Origin: Prado023 sp963714995
GTDB lineage: Bacteria; Actinomycetota; Actinomycetes; S36-B12; CAIYMF01
DNA: 64,000 nt
Direction of reading: 5' to 3'
NCBI GenBank assembly: GCA_963714995.1
Contig: CAVQQP010000019.1
Coordinates: 506,428 to 570,427 of the forward strand
Within the stretch, counting starts at the first letter, position 1. Every line of letters begins with the position of its first letter. A model generated the notes under the pieces. That model was not told where the DNA came from and made no database searches. It saw nothing but the letters and a program-made list of their open reading frames with translations. The position numbers and the translations under genes were made by a program. Of the stretch, positions 63,186 through 64,000 are shown piece by piece.

Positions 63186-64000
63186 GCGCCCAGACGACCG
63201 CGGTCGCCGCCACCCGGCGATCCTCGACGACCTATGCGCAGCTGACCGGGCGGGCGGCCCGATGCATCGCGCGCGCCAGGGTCAGTGCCCTCGACGAGAC
63301 CGCACCGGGGGCACCGGGGCACCGGGGGCACCGAGGCGGGCACCGGGGGCACCGGGGGCACCGGGGGCACCGGGCCGAACGTCGAGGAGGTGTCCGCGCA
63401 TCGCGATCTGGCTGCTGCGCTCGTGCACCTCGGAGGCACCCTGGCCAAGCCGCTGGGCACCGGATCAGCCGCATCCGCCCGACCCCGGCGTGGAGGCCCC
63501 GACGCCCGGTTGCTTCGCGCGCTGGAGGCCATCGCCCGGCCCCGCGACTGGACTGAGCCAGCCCCGACGGACGGGCCAGGTGCAGCCCTGTCCGAGGCGG
63601 CAGTCCTGATCCGATCGGCTGCCGATCTCTGGGCCACGCACCACGCCGCGGACGGCACGCCCCGCAGCCCCGAGGCGTCACGCATGCGGCACCCCTCGAC
63701 CCTGGGCGCCGCCTCCCGTGAGTGGCGAACACTCGTCACCCTCACCGCGGACGCGGTCGAGGCCATGGCCGAGGAGGGTCGATGCGCCGGCGATTCCGCA
63801 ACCGCCGACCTGCGTCGCTTCCCGCGCCCAGGCGGGGACGCCGGTAGCCCCGGTTCCGCACGTGGCCTGCTCGACCTGACGGTCGCCCGGCCAGGCATCC
63901 GGCGCGGGCAGCCACCCCTCGACGAGCTCTCCGACCGGGTCGCTCGCCTGCGCCACCTGGCCTGGAGCCTGTCTGAGGTCGGCAGCGCCCCGGCCACTGT
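63182..64000 (+). CDS. Hypothetical protein with GC-rich repeat, frame break, runs off the window
   Basis: Starts at an ATG overlapping the previous stop. After about 40 residues it enters a repeat of GGGGGCACC units (63303-63374), and beyond it the coding frame is shifted by one base. In the corrected frame it reads T-G-P-N-V-E-E-V-S-A-H-R-D-L and stays open to the end of the window. Helical, no recognised family. The break falls inside the repeat, where one unit has 8 bases instead of 9. Confidence 0.55.
63303..63374. repeat. GGGGGCACC tandem repeat with one 8-bp unit
   Basis: About seven units, mostly 9 bases; one of 8 bases and one of 12 (GAGGCGGGCACC). Because most units are multiples of three, the 8-base unit alone shifts the frame of the gene that contains it. 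It is either slippage in the cell or a sequencing error in a G run. Confidence 0.8.

Noticed and set aside
62555..63997. 480-codon minus-strand open frame at the right end
   Set aside because: It is antisense to two coupled genes with ribosome sites and has a random Arg/Ser/Ala composition.
1..64000. tRNA, rRNA, insertion sequences, integrase or prophage genes
   Set aside because: None was seen on either strand; short RNA genes without strong motifs could still be missed by eye.

Overview
The window is high-GC DNA (clearly above 70% G+C over most of its length) with the gene content of an actinomycete. Markers for this are an Rv0082-Rv0087-like 'hyc' cluster, a mycothiol-dependent maleylpyruvate-isomerase-family protein, a DesA3-type desaturase next to its ferredoxin reductase with a divergent PucR regulator, a DUF4921 protein, and an actinobacterial Tad pilus locus whose regulator combines LysM repeats with a BTAD/SARP domain. 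I saw no rRNA, tRNA, CRISPR array, insertion sequence or prophage.

Layout. 1-6.7 kb: the end of a NuoB-like subunit followed by hyfB-hyfC-hyfE-hyfF-hyfG, a membrane-bound complex-I/group-4-hydrogenase-like module whose large subunit lacks all four Ni-Fe cysteine ligands. 6.8-9.5 kb: an FAD oxidoreductase and a tyrosine phenol-lyase. 9.5-13.1 kb: a CPBP protease, a DUF4921 protein, a Crp-family regulator and an unusual Ser-Ile-Pro-repeat membrane protein. 13.3-17.6 kb: an MFS transporter divergent from a persulfide/sulfite operon (rhodanese, MBL-rhodanese, TauE) with a perfect CsoR/CstR-like palindrome in its promoter spacer. 17.7-23.2 kb: a DinB/MDMPI protein, a HemY-type oxidase coupled to a radical SAM/SPASM protein, and an ABC-2 exporter. 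23.3-26.3 kb: a 1020-residue membrane protein with a glycoside-hydrolase-like ectodomain. 26.5-30.2 kb: desaturase, its reductase and a PucR regulator. 30.2-32.5 kb: an MMPL transporter. 32.5-38.3 kb: a lower-GC stretch with a giant secreted multicopper oxidase. 38.5-51.5 kb: mostly housekeeping and metabolic genes (epimerase, SixA, uridine phosphorylase, cupin, methyltransferases, potassium channel, ABC exporter, YccF, enoyl-reductase-like protein, amidase). 51.8-62.4 kb: a complete leftward tad locus (regulator, TadE/G-like proteins, Flp pilin, TadC, TadB, TadA, TadZ-like, SAF protein, and one conserved unknown). 62.8-64 kb: two small unknown genes, the second running off the end.

A feature of the whole window is the number of single-base frame breaks. 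They affect hyfF, tpl, the DinB gene, the ABC permease, the MMPL gene, the uridine phosphorylase, the enoyl-reductase-like gene, the LysM-BTAD regulator and the last gene, with at least a dozen in the multicopper oxidase. Nearly all are repaired by removing one base, usually a G or C. I read these mainly as base-insertion errors in the assembly rather than true gene decay. Genes concerned are given with their full reconstructed extent, and the break is noted in each.
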